A DNA stretch of 64,000 nt from an uncultured Bacteroidales bacterium (GCA_905234475.1 CAJOHX010000001.1:1-64000); one strand, 5' to 3'. Counted from the first letter of the stretch, positions 32,144-42,138 are shown. Notes: a model not told the origin generated them from the letters alone. Numbers and translations are program-made.

Positions 32144-33369
32144 CCTCTCAGCATTTTGATCGCCCGTTCCAGCGACTGTATGAAATACTCCGCTTCCTGC
32201 AGCGTGTTGTACGGGGCGAACGACACCCGCAGCATGCCGGTCACGCCGAAGCGGTCCATCAGCGGCTCCGCGCACATCTGGCCGGAGCGCACGGCGACGC
32301 CCAGCTTGTCCAGAATCAGCGCCAGGTCCTCGTGGTGGGCTTGTTCCACGGAGAACGAAAACAGCGGAATCTTCTCTTCCGGCGAGGCCGGAATGCCATA
32401 GAGCCGCAGCCCCGGGATTCCGCTTAACTTATTCAGCATAAATTCTTTAATCGCCCTTTGCTCTGCCTCGACGGCCGGATCCCGCAGCGCCTGAGCCATC
32501 TCCAGCGCCGGTCGCAGGGTGGGGGTCCCGGCGATGTTCTGCGTGCCCGCCTCGAACTTCTGCGGCAGCGGCGCATACGTCGTCCCGGTCCAGCGGACCG
32601 TGCCGATCATCTCGCCGCCGCCCATGTACGGCGGCATCTGCTCCAGCAGCGCGCGGCGACCGTAGAGCACGCCTGTTCCGGGCGCCGCATAGACCTTGTG
32701 GCCGGAGAAAACGTAGAAATCGCAAACCAGGTCCCGGACATCCACCCGCTCGTGCACAATGCCCTGCGCGCCGTCCACGAGGACGGGACAACCCGCTGAA
32801 TGACAAATCTTTACAACCTCCTTGACGGGATTGACCAGGCCGAGCACATTGGAGATATGCGCCACGCAGACCAGCTTCGTACGCGGCGTCAGCAACCCGG
32901 GCAGCGCCTCCAGGCAGAGCCGTCCACCGTCGTCCACGGGAAGCACTTTCAGCCTGGCGCCCTTACGCTCGCAGAGCATCTGCCAGGGGACGATGTTGGA
33001 ATGGTGCTCCGCTTCGCTGACCACAATCTCGTCGCCTTCGCGGACAAAGGCTTCGCCAAAACTGAACGCCACCAGGTTGATGGCGGCCGTGGCGCCGGAG
33101 GTAAAAACGATCTCCTGGCGGCTTTCGGCATTGAGATAATCCCGGACGGCATCGCGCGTCGCTTCGTATTCCTGCGTCGCCAGGTCCGCCAAACGATGCA
33201 CGGCGCGGTGGAGGTTGGCGTTGTATTTCAGCGTCACCTCTTCCCACTTGCGAACGACGGAGAGCGGGCGCTGCGAGGTCGCCGCATTGTCCAGGTAGAC
33301 AAGCGGTTTGCCGTAGACCTGCTCCCCGAGCGCGGGGAACTCCTGCCGTATTTTTTCGAGCTGCGTCAT
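32140..33369 (-). CDS. sufS: SufS cysteine desulfurase
   Basis: PLP enzyme that strips sulfur from cysteine for Fe-S clusters. The ATG at 33369 gives MTQLEKIRQEFPAL, 409 residues; a TTG at 33381 would add four. Landmarks are YLDNAATSQRP, TSGATAAINLVA, EAEHHSNIVPWQ, the PLP-lysine in SGHKVYAAPGTGVLYG, and the catalytic Cys in SGQMCAEP of the group II (SufS) type. It starts the operon from a promoter overlapping that of divergent ruvA. Confidence 0.96.
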   Translation of the reverse strand: MTQLEKIRQEFPALGEQVYGKPLVYLDNAATSQRPLSVVRKWEEVTLKYNANLHRAVHRLADLATQEYEATRDAVRDYLNAESRQEIVFTSGATAAINLVAFSFGEAFVREGDEIVVSEAEHHSNIVPWQMLCERKGARLKVLPVDDGGRLCLEALPGLLTPRTKLVCVAHISNVLGLVNPVKEVVKICHSAGCPVLVDGAQGIVHERVDVRDLVCDFYVFSGHKVYAAPGTGVLYGRRALLEQMPPYMGGGEMIGTVRWTGTTYAPLPQKFEAGTQNIAGTPTLRPALEMAQALRDPAVEAEQRAIKEFMLNKLSGIPGLRLYGIPASPEEKIPLFSFSVEQAHHEDLALILDKLGVAVRSGQMCAEPLMDRFGVTGMLRVSFAPYNTLQEAEYFIQSLERAIKMLRG

Positions 33370-33378
33370 AGCGGAATG

Positions 33379-33386
33379 CAAAAATA
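33379..33386 (-). promoter_or_regulatory. Bacteroidota -7 box for sufS
   Basis: The minus strand reads TATTTTTG, 9 nt before the sufS ATG. It is only 5 bp from the plus-strand box of ruvA, so the two promoters overlap and cannot both be fully occupied. Confidence 0.6.
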
Positions 33387-33391
33387 AACAT

Positions 33392-33399
33392 TATTTTTG
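33392..33399 (+). promoter_or_regulatory. Bacteroidota -7 box for ruvA
   Basis: TATTTTTG lies 4 nt before the ruvA ATG at 33404, predicting a leaderless or nearly leaderless mRNA. Confidence 0.55.
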
Positions 33400-33403
33400 T
33401 GAT

Positions 33404-33986
33404 ATGATAGAGTACATTTCAGGAAAGCTGACGACACTGACCCCGACGATGGCGGTGATCGACAACCAGGGGCGTGGAGATCTCCCTCCAGACCTACGAC
33501 GCCCTGAACGGCAAAAGTGAAGCAACCGTCTATATCCAGCGCCAGATCAATCCGCGCGACGGCATCGAAGTGGACTACGGTTTTGCGACCAAGGAGGAGC
33601 GCGAGCTCTTCCGGCAGATCACCAGCGTGTCCGGAATGGGCGCCGCCTCCGCCCGGATGGTGCTGTCCTCGATGTCTGCCGAGGAGCTGCGTAACGCCAT
33701 CCTGGGCGAAGATGTCAATCGGCTCAAGGGCGTCAAGGGCATCGGGCTCAAGACGGCCCAGCGCATGGTGCTCGAGCTGAAAGACAAGATCGTCAAAGGA
33801 GAAGGCGCCAGCATGGACGTGCTGTTCCGCGCAGACAGCAACGCCGCTGCGGAAGAAGCCGCAACGGCCCTGCAGATGCTCGGCTTCGCGAAACCGAACA
33901 TCAACAAAGCCATCCAGGCGATTCTCAAACAGGATCCGCAGGCCTCAGTCGAAGAGATCATCAAGGCCGCGCTGCAGCGGCTTTAG
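33404..33986 (+). CDS. ruvA: RuvA Holliday junction helicase subunit, frameshifted
   Basis: DNA-junction-binding partner of RuvB. Translation from 33404 gives [20 protein letters not shown], a normal RuvA start, then leaves frame at the GGGG run 33469-33472. The rest ([31 protein letters not shown], the second Hh[22 protein letters not shown] and the C-terminal RuvB-binding domain) is one frame over and runs to 33986. One G too many restores a 193-residue protein of normal length. A homopolymer indel in a conserved repair gene points to a sequencing or assembly error. Its 3' end overlaps mnmG convergently by 4 nt. RuvB is encoded separately at 41089-42108. Confidence 0.9.
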
Positions 33987-35845
33987 CGACCGAAATAGAC
34001 CAGTAGCACAGAGATGTCCGCCGGCGACACGCCGGAGATCCGGGACGCCTGGGCGATGGTCTGCGGCTTGTACTTCTTCAGTTTCTGCCGGCATTCGATT
34101 GTCAGGCCGGACAGAGAGTCAAAATCGAATCCATCCGGAATCCGCAGGTTCTCCAGCCGGCGGATTTTTTCTGCCAGCGCGAGCTCGCGGTCGATGTAGC
34201 CTTTGTAGCGAAGAGAGATTTCAACACTTTCGATTTCCTCCTGTTGATAAGTTCCACGTGGAACGATTCGGAGGAGGTCCTCAAGCGTGACCTCGGGTCG
34301 CGTCGCTAGATCTGCGATCTTTTTCGACTCCGAGATCGGAGCGGAACCGACGGATTCCAAATACGGATTCGCGGCTTTCGCCGTCAGGTTGGTCCGCTCG
34401 CAGTAAGCCTGCAGCTCTTCGATCCGTCGATACTTCTCACAGGTGGCGGCATAGCGCGCCTCGTCCACCAGGCCGAGTTCATGCGCCAGCGGCGTGAGCC
34501 GGATGTCGGCATTGTCCTGCCGGAGCAGGATGCGGTATTCCGCCCGCGAGGTGAACATCCGGTAGGGTTCATCGACCCCTTTCGTAATGAGGTCGTCGAT
34601 CAGGACACCGATGTAAGACTGGTCCCGGCGCAGGATAAAGGCCTCCTGTCCGCGCAGCTTCCTGTGGGCGTTGATACCCGCCACAATCCCCTGCGCCGCG
34701 GCTTCCTCATAACCCGTGGTTCCATTGACCTGGCCCGCCAGGAAGAGGTTTTCGATGCAGCGCGACTCCAGCGTCGGACGCAGCAGGGTGGGATCGAAAT
34801 AGTCGTATTCGACGGCGTAGGCCGGGCGGAAGATCTTGACGTTCTCCAGCCCCTCGATGGCATGGAGGGCCTCCAGCTGCACGTCCAGCGGCAGCGAGGA
34901 GGAGAATCCCTGCAGGTAGTATTCGTTGGTCCACCGGCCTTCCGGCTCCAGGAAAAGCTGATGGGCGTCGTTGTCCGGAAACACCCGGAGCTTGTCTTCG
35001 ATGCTCGGACAATAACGCGGGCCGCGCCCGTGAATCATGCCGGTGAACAGCGGCGACTCGTCAAAGCCGGTCCGCAGGATTTCGTGGACGCGTTCGTTGG
35101 TGTGCAGGATGAAACAATCCATCTGCGGCTTCCCCTCCCCCTGGACGGCCGACGGTTCCGGCAGAAAAGAGAAGCGGGCCGGATCCGGATCGCCGGGCTG
35201 GATGGTAAGCTTCGATGTGTCGACGGAAGAAATGTCGATGCGCGGCGGGGTCCCCGTCTTCATCCGGTCGGTGACAAGTCCGCGTTCGACGAGTTGTTCC
35301 GTCAGTCCGTAAGACGCCGGCTCGCCGATCCGCCCTCCCTCCATCTGGTGACGGCCGATGAAGAGTTTGCCCGAAAGGAAGGTTCCGGCGGTCAAAACAA
35401 CCGCTTGAGACCTAAAAATCGCACCGGTATTTGTCTTGACGCCGCAGATTTTTGAATTCTCAAAGAGAAAAGCGACCGAAGAATCCGCGTAAATATCTAA
35501 TTTACAATTACTTTCGAGGATTTTGCGCCATTCCAGCGAAAAGCGGATTTTATCGCACTGCGCCCGGGGGCTCCACATCGCAGGCCCTTTCGAGCGGTTG
35601 AGCATCCGAAACTGGAGAGTGGTGCGGTCGGTGACGACGCCGCTCCATCCGCCGAGGGCGTCGATCTCCCGGACGATCTGTCCTTTGGCGATTCCACCCA
35701 TCGCCGGGTTGCAGGACATCTTCGCAAAGCCCAGCATGTCCATCGTCACGAGGAGCACGGAGGAGCCGAGCGTCGCGGCGGCCATGGCGGCTTCGCAGCC
35801 GGCATGTCCCCCGCCGACGACGATGATGTCATACTCGGTCTTCAT
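33983..35845 (-). CDS. mnmG: MnmG (GidA) tRNA wobble-uridine modification FAD protein
   Basis: With MnmE, adds the carboxymethylaminomethyl group to U34 of several tRNAs. The 620 residues open with the FAD-binding motif [16 protein letters not shown], then [56 protein letters not shown], and the C-terminal [14 protein letters not shown]. It overlaps ybeY by 4 nt and is cotranscribed with it. Codons around 34251-34264, within VPRGTY, form a perfect parS-like palindrome. Confidence 0.98.
   Translation of the reverse strand: MKTEYDIIVVGGGHAGCEAAMAAATLGSSVLLVTMDMLGFAKMSCNPAMGGIAKGQIVREIDALGGWSGVVTDRTTLQFRMLNRSKGPAMWSPRAQCDKIRFSLEWRKILESNCKLDIYADSSVAFLFENSKICGVKTNTGAIFRSQAVVLTAGTFLSGKLFIGRHQMEGGRIGEPASYGLTEQLVERGLVTDRMKTGTPPRIDISSVDTSKLTIQPGDPDPARFSFLPEPSAVQGEGKPQMDCFILHTNERVHEILRTGFDESPLFTGMIHGRGPRYCPSIEDKLRVFPDNDAHQLFLEPEGRWTNEYYLQGFSSSLPLDVQLEALHAIEGLENVKIFRPAYAVEYDYFDPTLLRPTLESRCIENLFLAGQVNGTTGYEEAAAQGIVAGINAHRKLRGQEAFILRRDQSYIGVLIDDLITKGVDEPYRMFTSRAEYRILLRQDNADIRLTPLAHELGLVDEARYAATCEKYRRIEELQAYCERTNLTAKAANPYLESVGSAPISESKKIADLATRPEVTLEDLLRIVPRGTYQQEEIESVEISLRYKGYIDRELALAEKIRRLENLRIPDGFDFDSLSGLTIECRQKLKKYKPQTIAQASRISGVSPADISVLLVYFGR
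34251..34264. promoter_or_regulatory. Candidate parS site within mnmG
   Basis: GTTCCACGTGGAAC is a perfect 14-bp palindrome matching the core of the general parS pattern TGTTNCACGTGNAACA; only the two outermost bases (A and G here) differ. ParB sites inside genes near the origin are common. It is encoded as Val-Pro-Arg-Gly-Thr, so a protein-level coincidence is also possible. Confidence 0.45.
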
Positions 35846-36264
35846 CGCAGGGCGGCCTTCATCTGGAGGTAGTAGTTCTCCTTGCTCCGCATCGTGGCGG
35901 TCTGCTCCTTCGTGTGGTCGTCATAGCCGATCAGGTGGAGCAGCCCGTGAACCATCACCCGGTCGAGCTCGTCGGCGAAGTCGACGCCATAGTAGGCGGC
36001 GTTCTCCCGCACCGAGTCGATGCTGATGAAGAGGTCGCCCGACAGGACGTCCTTCTCGCAATAATCAAAGGTAATGATGTCCGTGAAATAGTCGTGCTGG
36101 AGATAGCGCATGTTGACATCCAGGATGTAGCGGTCGGAGCAGAAAATGATGTTGATCTCCCCCAGGCGGCGGACCTCGCTGCCGGCGACCATCTTCAACC
36201 AGCTGTTATTCAGCCTTTTTTGCTTCAGCTCAAAGCGGATATCTTCCTGGAAATAGCGGATCAT
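35842..36264 (-). CDS. ybeY: YbeY endoribonuclease (16S rRNA maturation)
   Basis: Zinc endoribonuclease for 16S rRNA 3' processing and ribosome quality control. The 140 residues have the metal motif [12 protein letters not shown] near the C-terminus and the upstream [18 protein letters not shown] stretch matching the usual LN-x-x-(F/Y)R-x-x-(D/N)-x-x-TDVLSF region. The start follows a -7 box TAAATTTG on the minus strand. The last 4 nt overlap mnmG. Confidence 0.96.
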   Translation of the reverse strand: MIRYFQEDIRFELKQKRLNNSWLKMVAGSEVRRLGEINIIFCSDRYILDVNMRYLQHDYFTDIITFDYCEKDVLSGDLFISIDSVRENAAYYGVDFADELDRVMVHGLLHLIGYDDHTKEQTATMRSKENYYLQMKAALR

Positions 36265-36277
36265 GACGTTTTTTTTG

Positions 36278-36285
36278 CAAATTTA
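36278..36285 (-). promoter_or_regulatory. Bacteroidota -7 box for ybeY-mnmG
   Basis: The minus strand reads TAAATTTG, 13 nt before the ybeY ATG. Confidence 0.55.
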
Positions 36286-36327
36286 CGAGTATTAAATGAA
36301 AAAATTGGAATTGATAATAAATATTTC

Positions 36328-36335
36328 TATCTTTG
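36328..36335 (+). promoter_or_regulatory. Bacteroidota -7 box for the TonB-family gene
   Basis: TATCTTTG with TTGG at 36305-36308, 19 nt upstream, as the -33 element; both lie in an AT-rich divergent region shared with ybeY. The leader to the ATG at 36370 is about 30 nt. Confidence 0.8.
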
Positions 36336-36369
36336 AAACTCGAATGTAGATTATTTAATAACCACAGAT

Positions 36370-37059
36370 ATGGAAGTCAAGAAATCACCCAAAGCCGACC
36401 TCAACAACAAGAAGCTCTTGTTCGTCGAGATAGGTTTAGTCTTGTCTCTTCTGGCCACGATCTTTGCTTTCGAGTACAAGACCCAGGAGAAGAAAGAGAG
36501 TGTCTTCGCCCAGGAGAACACCGAACTGATTGAGGAAGAGATTATTCCGATCACGCAGGAGACTCCTCCCCCGCCCCCCGAGGCACCGAAGATCCCGATT
36601 CTTTCCGACCAGATTGACATCGTGGACGACAACATCAAAGTCGATGACAACATCCTCAACCTCGAGGACGACGCCAACCTGGGTGTCGAGATTATGGACT
36701 ACGTAGAGGAGGTCCAGGAAGAGGTCGTCGAGGAGGAGGCGATTCCGTTCGCCCTCGTCGAGGAGAAGCCTCAGTTCCAGGGCGGCGACGCCAACACCTT
36801 CTCCAAGTGGGTTTCCCAGCACCTCGAGTATCCTGAGATTGCCAAGGAGAACGGTGTTTCCGGCCGTGTCATGGTCCAGTTCACCGTGAACCCGAACGGT
36901 TCTGTCTCCGACGTGAAGGTCCTCCGTGGTGTGGATCCTTCCCTCGACAAGGAGGCTGTCCGTGTGATTCAGAGCTCTCCGAAGTGGACTCCCGGCAAGC
37001 AGAGAGACCGCGCCGTCAAGGTCACGTATCAGTTCCCTGTGATCTTCCAGCTGCGATAA
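36370..37059 (+). CDS. TonB-family energy transducer
   Basis: A 229-residue inner-membrane protein that would span the periplasm and energise TonB-dependent outer-membrane transporters such as SusC-type proteins. One TM helix at about 17-35 (LLFVEIGLVLSLLATIFAFEY) follows a short basic N-terminus. Next come a Pro-rich stretch (PPPPPEAPKIP, about 65-75), a very acidic linker to about 135, and a TonB C-terminal domain (about 145-228) with FQGGDANTFSKWVSQHLEYP and GRVMVQFTVNPNGSVSDVKV. No exbB or exbD adjoins it. It is monocistronic, with its own promoter and terminator. Confidence 0.92.
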   Translation: MEVKKSPKADLNNKKLLFVEIGLVLSLLATIFAFEYKTQEKKESVFAQENTELIEEEIIPITQETPPPPPEAPKIPILSDQIDIVDDNIKVDDNILNLEDDANLGVEIMDYVEEVQEEVVEEEAIPFALVEEKPQFQGGDANTFSKWVSQHLEYPEIAKENGVSGRVMVQFTVNPNGSVSDVKVLRGVDPSLDKEAVRVIQSSPKWTPGKQRDRAVKVTYQFPVIFQLR

Positions 37060-37079
37060 TCCCGCGAAACCATGAGTGA

Positions 37080-37108
37080 GGCCGTCCGTACGCGGATGGC
37101 CTTTTTTT
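37080..37108 (+). terminator. Rho-independent terminator after the TonB-family gene
   Basis: GGCCGTCCG and CGGATGGCC pair around TACG and are followed by seven T's, 21 nt after the stop codon and just before hflX. Confidence 0.88.
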
Positions 37109-37116
37109 GACCGAGA

Positions 37117-38301
37117 ATGCAAGAAAACAGAGAAGAAAAAGCCGTGTTCGTGGGTATCATCCGGCAGGATGACGACGAACGCAAAATTTACGAATATCTC
37201 GAAGAGCTGCAGTTCCTGGCCGAGACGGCCGGGGCCGTGGGCGACAAGAAGTTTGTCCAGCGGGTGGACCGGCCGGACAAAGCCACTTACATCCGCAGCG
37301 GCAAGCTCAAGGAAATCGCCGAATACTGCGAAGAGAACCATATCGACTACGTCATTTTCGACGATGAGCTGACCGGCATGCAGCAGCGCAACATTGAGAA
37401 CATCATCAAGAGTTCCGCCGTCATCGACCGGACCAGCCTGATCCTCGAAATCTTCTCCCAGCGCGCCCAGACAGCCTATGCGAAGACACAGGTGGAGCTG
37501 GCGCGCTACAACTACATGCTCCCCCGCCTCGCGGGTATGTGGACCCACCTGGAACGCCAGCGGGGCGGCATGGGCACCCGCGGCGGCATGGGTGAGACCC
37601 AGATCGAAGTGGACCGCCGCATCGTGCGTGAGCGCATTTCCAAGCTCAAAGAGCAGCTCAAGCGGGTGGATAAGCAGATGGCCACCCAGCGCAGCAACCG
37701 CGGCCAGCTGGTACGCCTCTCGCTGGTGGGCTACACCAATGTCGGCAAGTCCACGCTGATGAACCTTCTGTCCAAGTCGGACGTCTTTGCGGAGAACAAG
37801 CTGTTCGCTACCCTGGACACCACCGTCAGAAAGGTCGTTATCGGCAACGTACCGTTCCTGCTGAGCGATACAGTAGGATTTATCCGCAAACTCCCTACAC
37901 AGCTCATAGAGGCCTTCAAAAGCACCCTGGACGAGGTGCGCGAAGCCGATATTCTGGTCCATGTCGTGGACATCTCGCACCCCGACTACGAGGAGCAGAT
38001 GGAGGTTGTGGACAAGACGCTCAAGGATATTTCCGCGGCCGACAAGCCCGTCTATGTGGTCTTCAACAAGACGGACGCCTATACCTACGAGCCCTACGAC
38101 GAGTTCTCCCTGGAGCCCAAGACGGAGAAGAATTTCACCCTGGACGAGGTCAAGGCCAAGTGGATCAACGGGCGCAAGATCCCCTGCATCTTCATCTCCG
38201 CCATCAAGAAGGAGAACATCGAAAAACTCCGCGACGACATCTACAAGATGGTCGCGGAGATTCATGCGGGGCGCTACCCCTTCAATAATTTCCTCTGGTA
38301 G
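37117..38301 (+). CDS. hflX: HflX ribosome-associated GTPase
   Basis: Ribosome-splitting GTPase of the stress response. The 394 residues have the N-terminal HflX domain (KATYIRSGKLKEIAEYC, VIFDDELTGMQQRNIE), the diagnostic linker GMWTHLERQRGGMGTRGGMG followed by GETQIEVDRR, and the G domain with GYTNVGKST (about 205-213), DTVGFIRKLP and the NKTD motif. It starts 8 nt after the terminator hairpin of the upstream gene, with no evident TAnnTTTG box of its own, so it may depend on read-through. Confidence 0.97.
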   Translation: MQENREEKAVFVGIIRQDDDERKIYEYLEELQFLAETAGAVGDKKFVQRVDRPDKATYIRSGKLKEIAEYCEENHIDYVIFDDELTGMQQRNIENIIKSSAVIDRTSLILEIFSQRAQTAYAKTQVELARYNYMLPRLAGMWTHLERQRGGMGTRGGMGETQIEVDRRIVRERISKLKEQLKRVDKQMATQRSNRGQLVRLSLVGYTNVGKSTLMNLLSKSDVFAENKLFATLDTTVRKVVIGNVPFLLSDTVGFIRKLPTQLIEAFKSTLDEVREADILVHVVDISHPDYEEQMEVVDKTLKDISAADKPVYVVFNKTDAYTYEPYDEFSLEPKTEKNFTLDEVKAKWINGRKIPCIFISAIKKENIEKLRDDIYKMVAEIHAGRYPFNNFLW

Positions 38302-38305
38302 GAGA

Positions 38306-38330
38306 TCCCGGATCAAGTCCGGGATGACGA
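38306..38330. repeat. Palindromic repeat GATCCCGGATCAAGTCCGGG type, copy 2
   Basis: Matches 27669-27698 with compensating changes in both arms (CCCGGA/TCCGGG here, CCCGGG/CCCGGG there). The stem is therefore kept while the sequence varies. It lies between convergent hflX and sdhB and may terminate both. Confidence 0.75.
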
Positions 38331-38336
38331 CAAGCG

Positions 38337-39116
38337 TCAGTCAGAGAACTTCGCCTTGAGGAACTCGCGGTTCAGGCGGGCGATGTGCGCGACGGTGATG
38401 CCCTTCGGGCACTCCAGTTCGCAGGCACGCGTGTTGGTGCAGTTGCCGAAGCCCAGCTCGTCCATCTTCGCGACCATCGCCTTGGCGCGGCGCTTGGCCT
38501 CCGGACGACCCTGCGGAAGCAGGGCGAGGGAGCTCACGCGCGCCGCCACAAACAGCATCGCAGAGCCGTTCTTGCAGGTCGCCACGCACGCGCCGCAGCC
38601 CACGCAGGCCGCTGCATCCATGCTTTCCTCCGCCCTGTCGTGCGGAATCAGGATGTTGTTGGCGTCCTGCGCCGCACCGGTGCGCACGGAGATGAAGCCG
38701 CCGGCCTGCAGGATCTTGTCAAAGGCTGTGCGGTCCACCACCAGGTCCTTGATCACGGGGAATGCGGCACTGCGCCAGGGCTCCACCGTGATGGTTGCCC
38801 CATCCTTGAAATGACGCATGAACAGCTGGCAGGTGGTCACATGGTCGTCCGGACCGTGGGCGCGGCCGTCGATATACAAAGAACAGGCGCCGCAGATGCC
38901 TTCCCGGCAGTCATGGTCGAAGGAAACGGGGCCGCTGCTCTGGCAGCCGCGCTCCACCGCGACGGGGTCGCACCCCTCCCGGATGAGCTGCTCGTTGAGA
39001 ATGTCGAGCATCTCCAGGAACGACGCATCCTCCTCAATTCCGGAAATATGATAGGTCTCGAAATGGCCTTTCGCCTTGGCGTTCTTCTGACGCCATATTT
39101 TCAGATTGAAATCCAT
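38337..39116 (-). CDS. sdhB: Succinate dehydrogenase/fumarate reductase iron-sulfur subunit
   Basis: Carries electrons between the flavoprotein and the membrane quinone site. The 259 residues have a [2Fe-2S] domain with [16 protein letters not shown] and a C-terminal ferredoxin domain with [14 protein letters not shown] and [14 protein letters not shown]. Cysteine spacing is that of the Bacteroidota fumarate reductase type. It lies 5 nt downstream of sdhA. In anaerobic Bacteroidales the enzyme usually runs as fumarate reductase. Confidence 0.95.
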   Translation of the reverse strand: MDFNLKIWRQKNAKAKGHFETYHISGIEEDASFLEMLDILNEQLIREGCDPVAVERGCQSSGPVSFDHDCREGICGACSLYIDGRAHGPDDHVTTCQLFMRHFKDGATITVEPWRSAAFPVIKDLVVDRTAFDKILQAGGFISVRTGAAQDANNILIPHDRAEESMDAAACVGCGACVATCKNGSAMLFVAARVSSLALLPQGRPEAKRRAKAMVAKMDELGFGNCTNTRACELECPKGITVAHIARLNREFLKAKFSD

Positions 39117-39121
39117 CGCGC

Positions 39122-41068
39122 TTAGTCTTTGTAGTTTCTTGTTTTCACCTCGATAAACTCATACTTGAGCGGCTCCTTGTGGAGCTCCGGCTCCTGGTCT
39201 TCGCCCTTGTATTCCCAGGCGGCGACATACATGAAGTTAGCGTCGTCGCGCTTGGCTTCTCCCTCTTCCGTCTGGCTCTCCACGCGGAAATGGCCGCCGC
39301 AGGATTCGGCGCGGTTCAGCGCATCGCGTGCCATCAGTTCGCCTATATCGAAGAAATCCTCCAGGCGGAGGGCCTTCTCAAGCTCCTGATTGAATTCGTA
39401 TTGCGTACCGGGCACGTTGACATTCTCATAGAAATCCTTCCTGAGCGCCTTAATTTCCTCGATGGCCTTTTTAAGCCCCTCCGCGTCGCGCGCCATACCT
39501 ACATATTCCCACATGATATTGCCGAGCTTCTTGTGGATGGAATCCACCGTCTTGGTGCCCTTGATGGCAAACAGGCGGTCGATCCGGGCCTGCACGGCCT
39601 TTTCCGCCGCATTGAATTCCGGGGAATTGACATTCGTCTTCGGCTCCGCGAACTTATGCGACAGATAATCGCCAATGGTCACAGGCAGGATGAAATAACC
39701 GTCCGCCAGGCCCTGCATCAGCGCAGAAGCACCCAGGCGGTTGCCGCCGTGGTCGGAGAAATTGGCCTCACCAATGGCGTACAAGCCCGGAATCGTGGTC
39801 TGAAGGTCGTAATCGACCCAGATACCGCCCATCGTATAATGGATGGCCGGATAGATCATCATCGGCTCCTCCCAGGGAGAAGAAGCGGTTATCTTCTCAT
39901 ACATCTCGAACAGGTTGCCATAGCGCTCGGCTACCTTCTGGCGGCCCAGGCGGTTGATAGCATCCGCGAAATCGAGGAATACGGCCTTGCCGGTCTCATT
40001 GACGCCGAATCCGGCGTCGCAGCGCTCCTTCGCAGCCCGGGAAGCCACGTCGCGCGGCACCAGGTTGCCAAAGGCCGGATAACGGCGCTCCAGGTAGTAG
40101 TCGCGGTCTTCTTCGGGAATCTGCGAAGCCTTTATCTCGTGCTTGCGCAGCCGCTCCACATCCTCCAGTTTCTTGGGCACCCAGATGCGGCCGTCGTTAC
40201 GCAGGGACTCGCTCATCAGCGTCAGTTTGCACTGCTGGTCGCCGTGGACCGGAATACAGGTCGGATGGATCTGAGCGAAGCAGGGATTGCCGAAGAACGC
40301 ACCCTTGCGGTAGCACTGCATCGCGGCGGAGCCATTGCTGTTCATCGCATTGGTGGACAAGAAATAAGCATTGCCGTAGCCGCCCGTGGCAATCACCACC
40401 GCATGCGCACCGAAACGCTCCAGCGCACCCGTCACGAGGTTGCGGGCAATAATTCCCTTCGCTTCTCCATTGACAATTACCAGATCGAGCATCTCATGGC
40501 GCGGATAGGACTTGACCGTGCCAAAGGAAATCTCCTTGTTCAGGGAAGCATAGGCGCCAAGCAGCAGCTGCTGTCCGGTTTGGCCGCGGGCATAGAATGT
40601 ACGGCTCACCTGCACGCCGCCGAAGGAGCGGTTGGCCAGATATCCGCCGTATTCACGGGCAAACGGAATCCCCTGCGCCACGCACTGGTCAATGATGGCT
40701 GCACTCACTTCCGCCAGGCGGTACACATTCGCCTCGCGGGAACGATAGTCGCCACCCTTGATGGTATCATAGAACAGGCGGTAGACGGAGTCGTTGTCAT
40801 TCTGATAATTCTTGGCGGCATTGATACCGCCCTGCGCCGCAATAGAGTGAGCGCGGCGCGGAGAATCGCTGATGCAGAAGATTTTGACATTGTAGCCCAA
40901 TTCACCCAGGGAAGCGGCTGCAGAGGCTCCGCCGAGGCCGGTACCCACGACGATGATTTCAAGTTTGCGCTTGTTGTTCGGACTCACGAGACCGATTTCC
41001 GACTTTCGGCGGGTCCACTTGCTCTCAAGCGGACCGGCAGGAATCTTGGAATCTAATTTATCTGACAT
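39122..41068 (-). CDS. sdhA: Succinate dehydrogenase/fumarate reductase flavoprotein subunit
   Basis: Interconverts succinate and fumarate. The 648 residues have the FAD-binding [10 protein letters not shown] at 43-52, the covalent-FAD histidine His74 in [17 protein letters not shown], and substrate-site segments such as HPTCIPVHG and [15 protein letters not shown]. The gene starts only 20 nt after ruvB on the same strand. The cytochrome b subunit (sdhC/frdC), which precedes sdhA in Bacteroides and relatives, is not here. Either it is encoded elsewhere or it was lost in a rearrangement. Confidence 0.97.
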   Translation of the reverse strand: MSDKLDSKIPAGPLESKWTRRKSEIGLVSPNNKRKLEIIVVGTGLGGASAAASLGELGYNVKIFCISDSPRRAHSIAAQGGINAAKNYQNDNDSVYRLFYDTIKGGDYRSREANVYRLAEVSAAIIDQCVAQGIPFAREYGGYLANRSFGGVQVSRTFYARGQTGQQLLLGAYASLNKEISFGTVKSYPRHEMLDLVIVNGEAKGIIARNLVTGALERFGAHAVVIATGGYGNAYFLSTNAMNSNGSAAMQCYRKGAFFGNPCFAQIHPTCIPVHGDQQCKLTLMSESLRNDGRIWVPKKLEDVERLRKHEIKASQIPEEDRDYYLERRYPAFGNLVPRDVASRAAKERCDAGFGVNETGKAVFLDFADAINRLGRQKVAERYGNLFEMYEKITASSPWEEPMMIYPAIHYTMGGIWVDYDLQTTIPGLYAIGEANFSDHGGNRLGASALMQGLADGYFILPVTIGDYLSHKFAEPKTNVNSPEFNAAEKAVQARIDRLFAIKGTKTVDSIHKKLGNIMWEYVGMARDAEGLKKAIEEIKALRKDFYENVNVPGTQYEFNQELEKALRLEDFFDIGELMARDALNRAESCGGHFRVESQTEEGEAKRDDANFMYVAAWEYKGEDQEPELHKEPLKYEFIEVKTRNYKD

Positions 41069-41088
41069 GTTTGCTGTATATGTTTCTG

Positions 41089-42108
41089 TTAAAAGAGGGT
41101 ATTCGCATTGTTCTGGTAGGGATCCAGTCCCAGATGCTTATAAGAGAGCTCCGTCGCCACGCGGCCGCGCTGCGTGCGCACGATGAAGCCTTCTTTGATC
41201 AGGAAAGGCTCATAGACCTCTTCGTACGTACCCTGATCCTCTCCGATGGCCGTCGACAACGTATTGGCACCGACGGGACCTCCCTTAAAGGTGGATATGA
41301 TGGTACGGAGAATCTTGTTGTCGATGGCATCCAGACCCCTTTTATCTATATTTAATTTATCCAGGGCATAGCGGGCGATTTCCAGATCGATATGGCCGTC
41401 GCCCATCACCTGGGCGAAATCCCGCACGCGGCGGAGCAGCGAATTGGCGATTCGCGGCGTGCCGCGGCTTCTCAGCGCAATCTCCTGCGCCGCCTGCGGC
41501 TCTATCTCCACCTTTAATATTCCCGCGCTGCGCTTTACAATCTTCACAAGATCCTCGGTATCATAATACTCCAGTCCTTCGGTAATACCGAAACGGGCCC
41601 TGAGCGGCGCCGTCAGCAGACCGGCCCGGGTCGTTGCTCCCACCAGGGTGAAAGGATTCAGGGAAATGCGCACAGAACGGGCCCCGGGGCCCTTGTCGAT
41701 CATGATATCGATCACGAAATCCTCCATCGCGGAATAGAGATACTCCTCCACCTCCGGAGAAAGCCGGTGGATTTCATCGATAAACAGGACATCGCCCGTC
41801 TCCAGGGAAGTCAGCAGACCGGCCAGGTCGCCCGGCCTGTCGAGGACGGGACCGGAAGTGATCTTCATGTTGACCCCCATCTCATTGGCAATGATATGCG
41901 CGAGCGTGGTCTTGCCCAGGCCCGGAGGGCCGTGGAAAAGGGTATGGTCCAGGGACTCCCCGCGCAGTTTGGCTGCCTGGATGTAAATCCTCAGACGGGA
42001 CACGATCTCACCTTGACCCGTGAAATCTTCCAGCTCCTGTGGCCGGATTATTCCGTCCAATTCCTTATCTTTGCAGTCGTTTGTGTTATGAGGGTCGAAA
42101 TCAGGCAT
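41089..42108 (-). CDS. ruvB: RuvB Holliday junction branch-migration ATPase
   Basis: AAA+ motor that drives branch migration with RuvA. The 339 residues have Walker [10 protein letters not shown] at 60-68, Walker B FIDEIHR at 109-115, sensor I GATTRAG, the arginine finger in RARFGI, and the C-terminal winged helix ending with [17 protein letters not shown]. It is transcribed away from mfd, from a -7 box 23 nt upstream. sdhA and sdhB follow closely and may share its mRNA. Confidence 0.98.
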   Translation of the reverse strand: MPDFDPHNTNDCKDKELDGIIRPQELEDFTGQGEIVSRLRIYIQAAKLRGESLDHTLFHGPPGLGKTTLAHIIANEMGVNMKITSGPVLDRPGDLAGLLTSLETGDVLFIDEIHRLSPEVEEYLYSAMEDFVIDIMIDKGPGARSVRISLNPFTLVGATTRAGLLTAPLRARFGITEGLEYYDTEDLVKIVKRSAGILKVEIEPQAAQEIALRSRGTPRIANSLLRRVRDFAQVMGDGHIDLEIARYALDKLNIDKRGLDAIDNKILRTIISTFKGGPVGANTLSTAIGEDQGTYEEVYEPFLIKEGFIVRTQRGRVATELSYKHLGLDPYQNNANTLF

Positions 42109-42130
42109 AGGGTCAGCGACAATCAGAATA

Positions 42131-42138
42131 CAAATATA
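42131..42138 (-). promoter_or_regulatory. Bacteroidota -7 box for ruvB
   Basis: The minus strand reads TATATTTG, 22 nt before the ruvB ATG. Confidence 0.65.

Noticed and set aside
31730..32275. Longer start for sufE at 32275
   Set aside because: It lies inside sufS and gives an atypical N-terminus. The ATG at 32143 overlaps the sufS stop by 4 nt, as expected for coupling.
36436..38316. Minus-strand open frame opposite the TonB-family gene and hflX
   Set aside because: It spans two genes and their terminator and has no credible product. Shadow of GC-rich codons.
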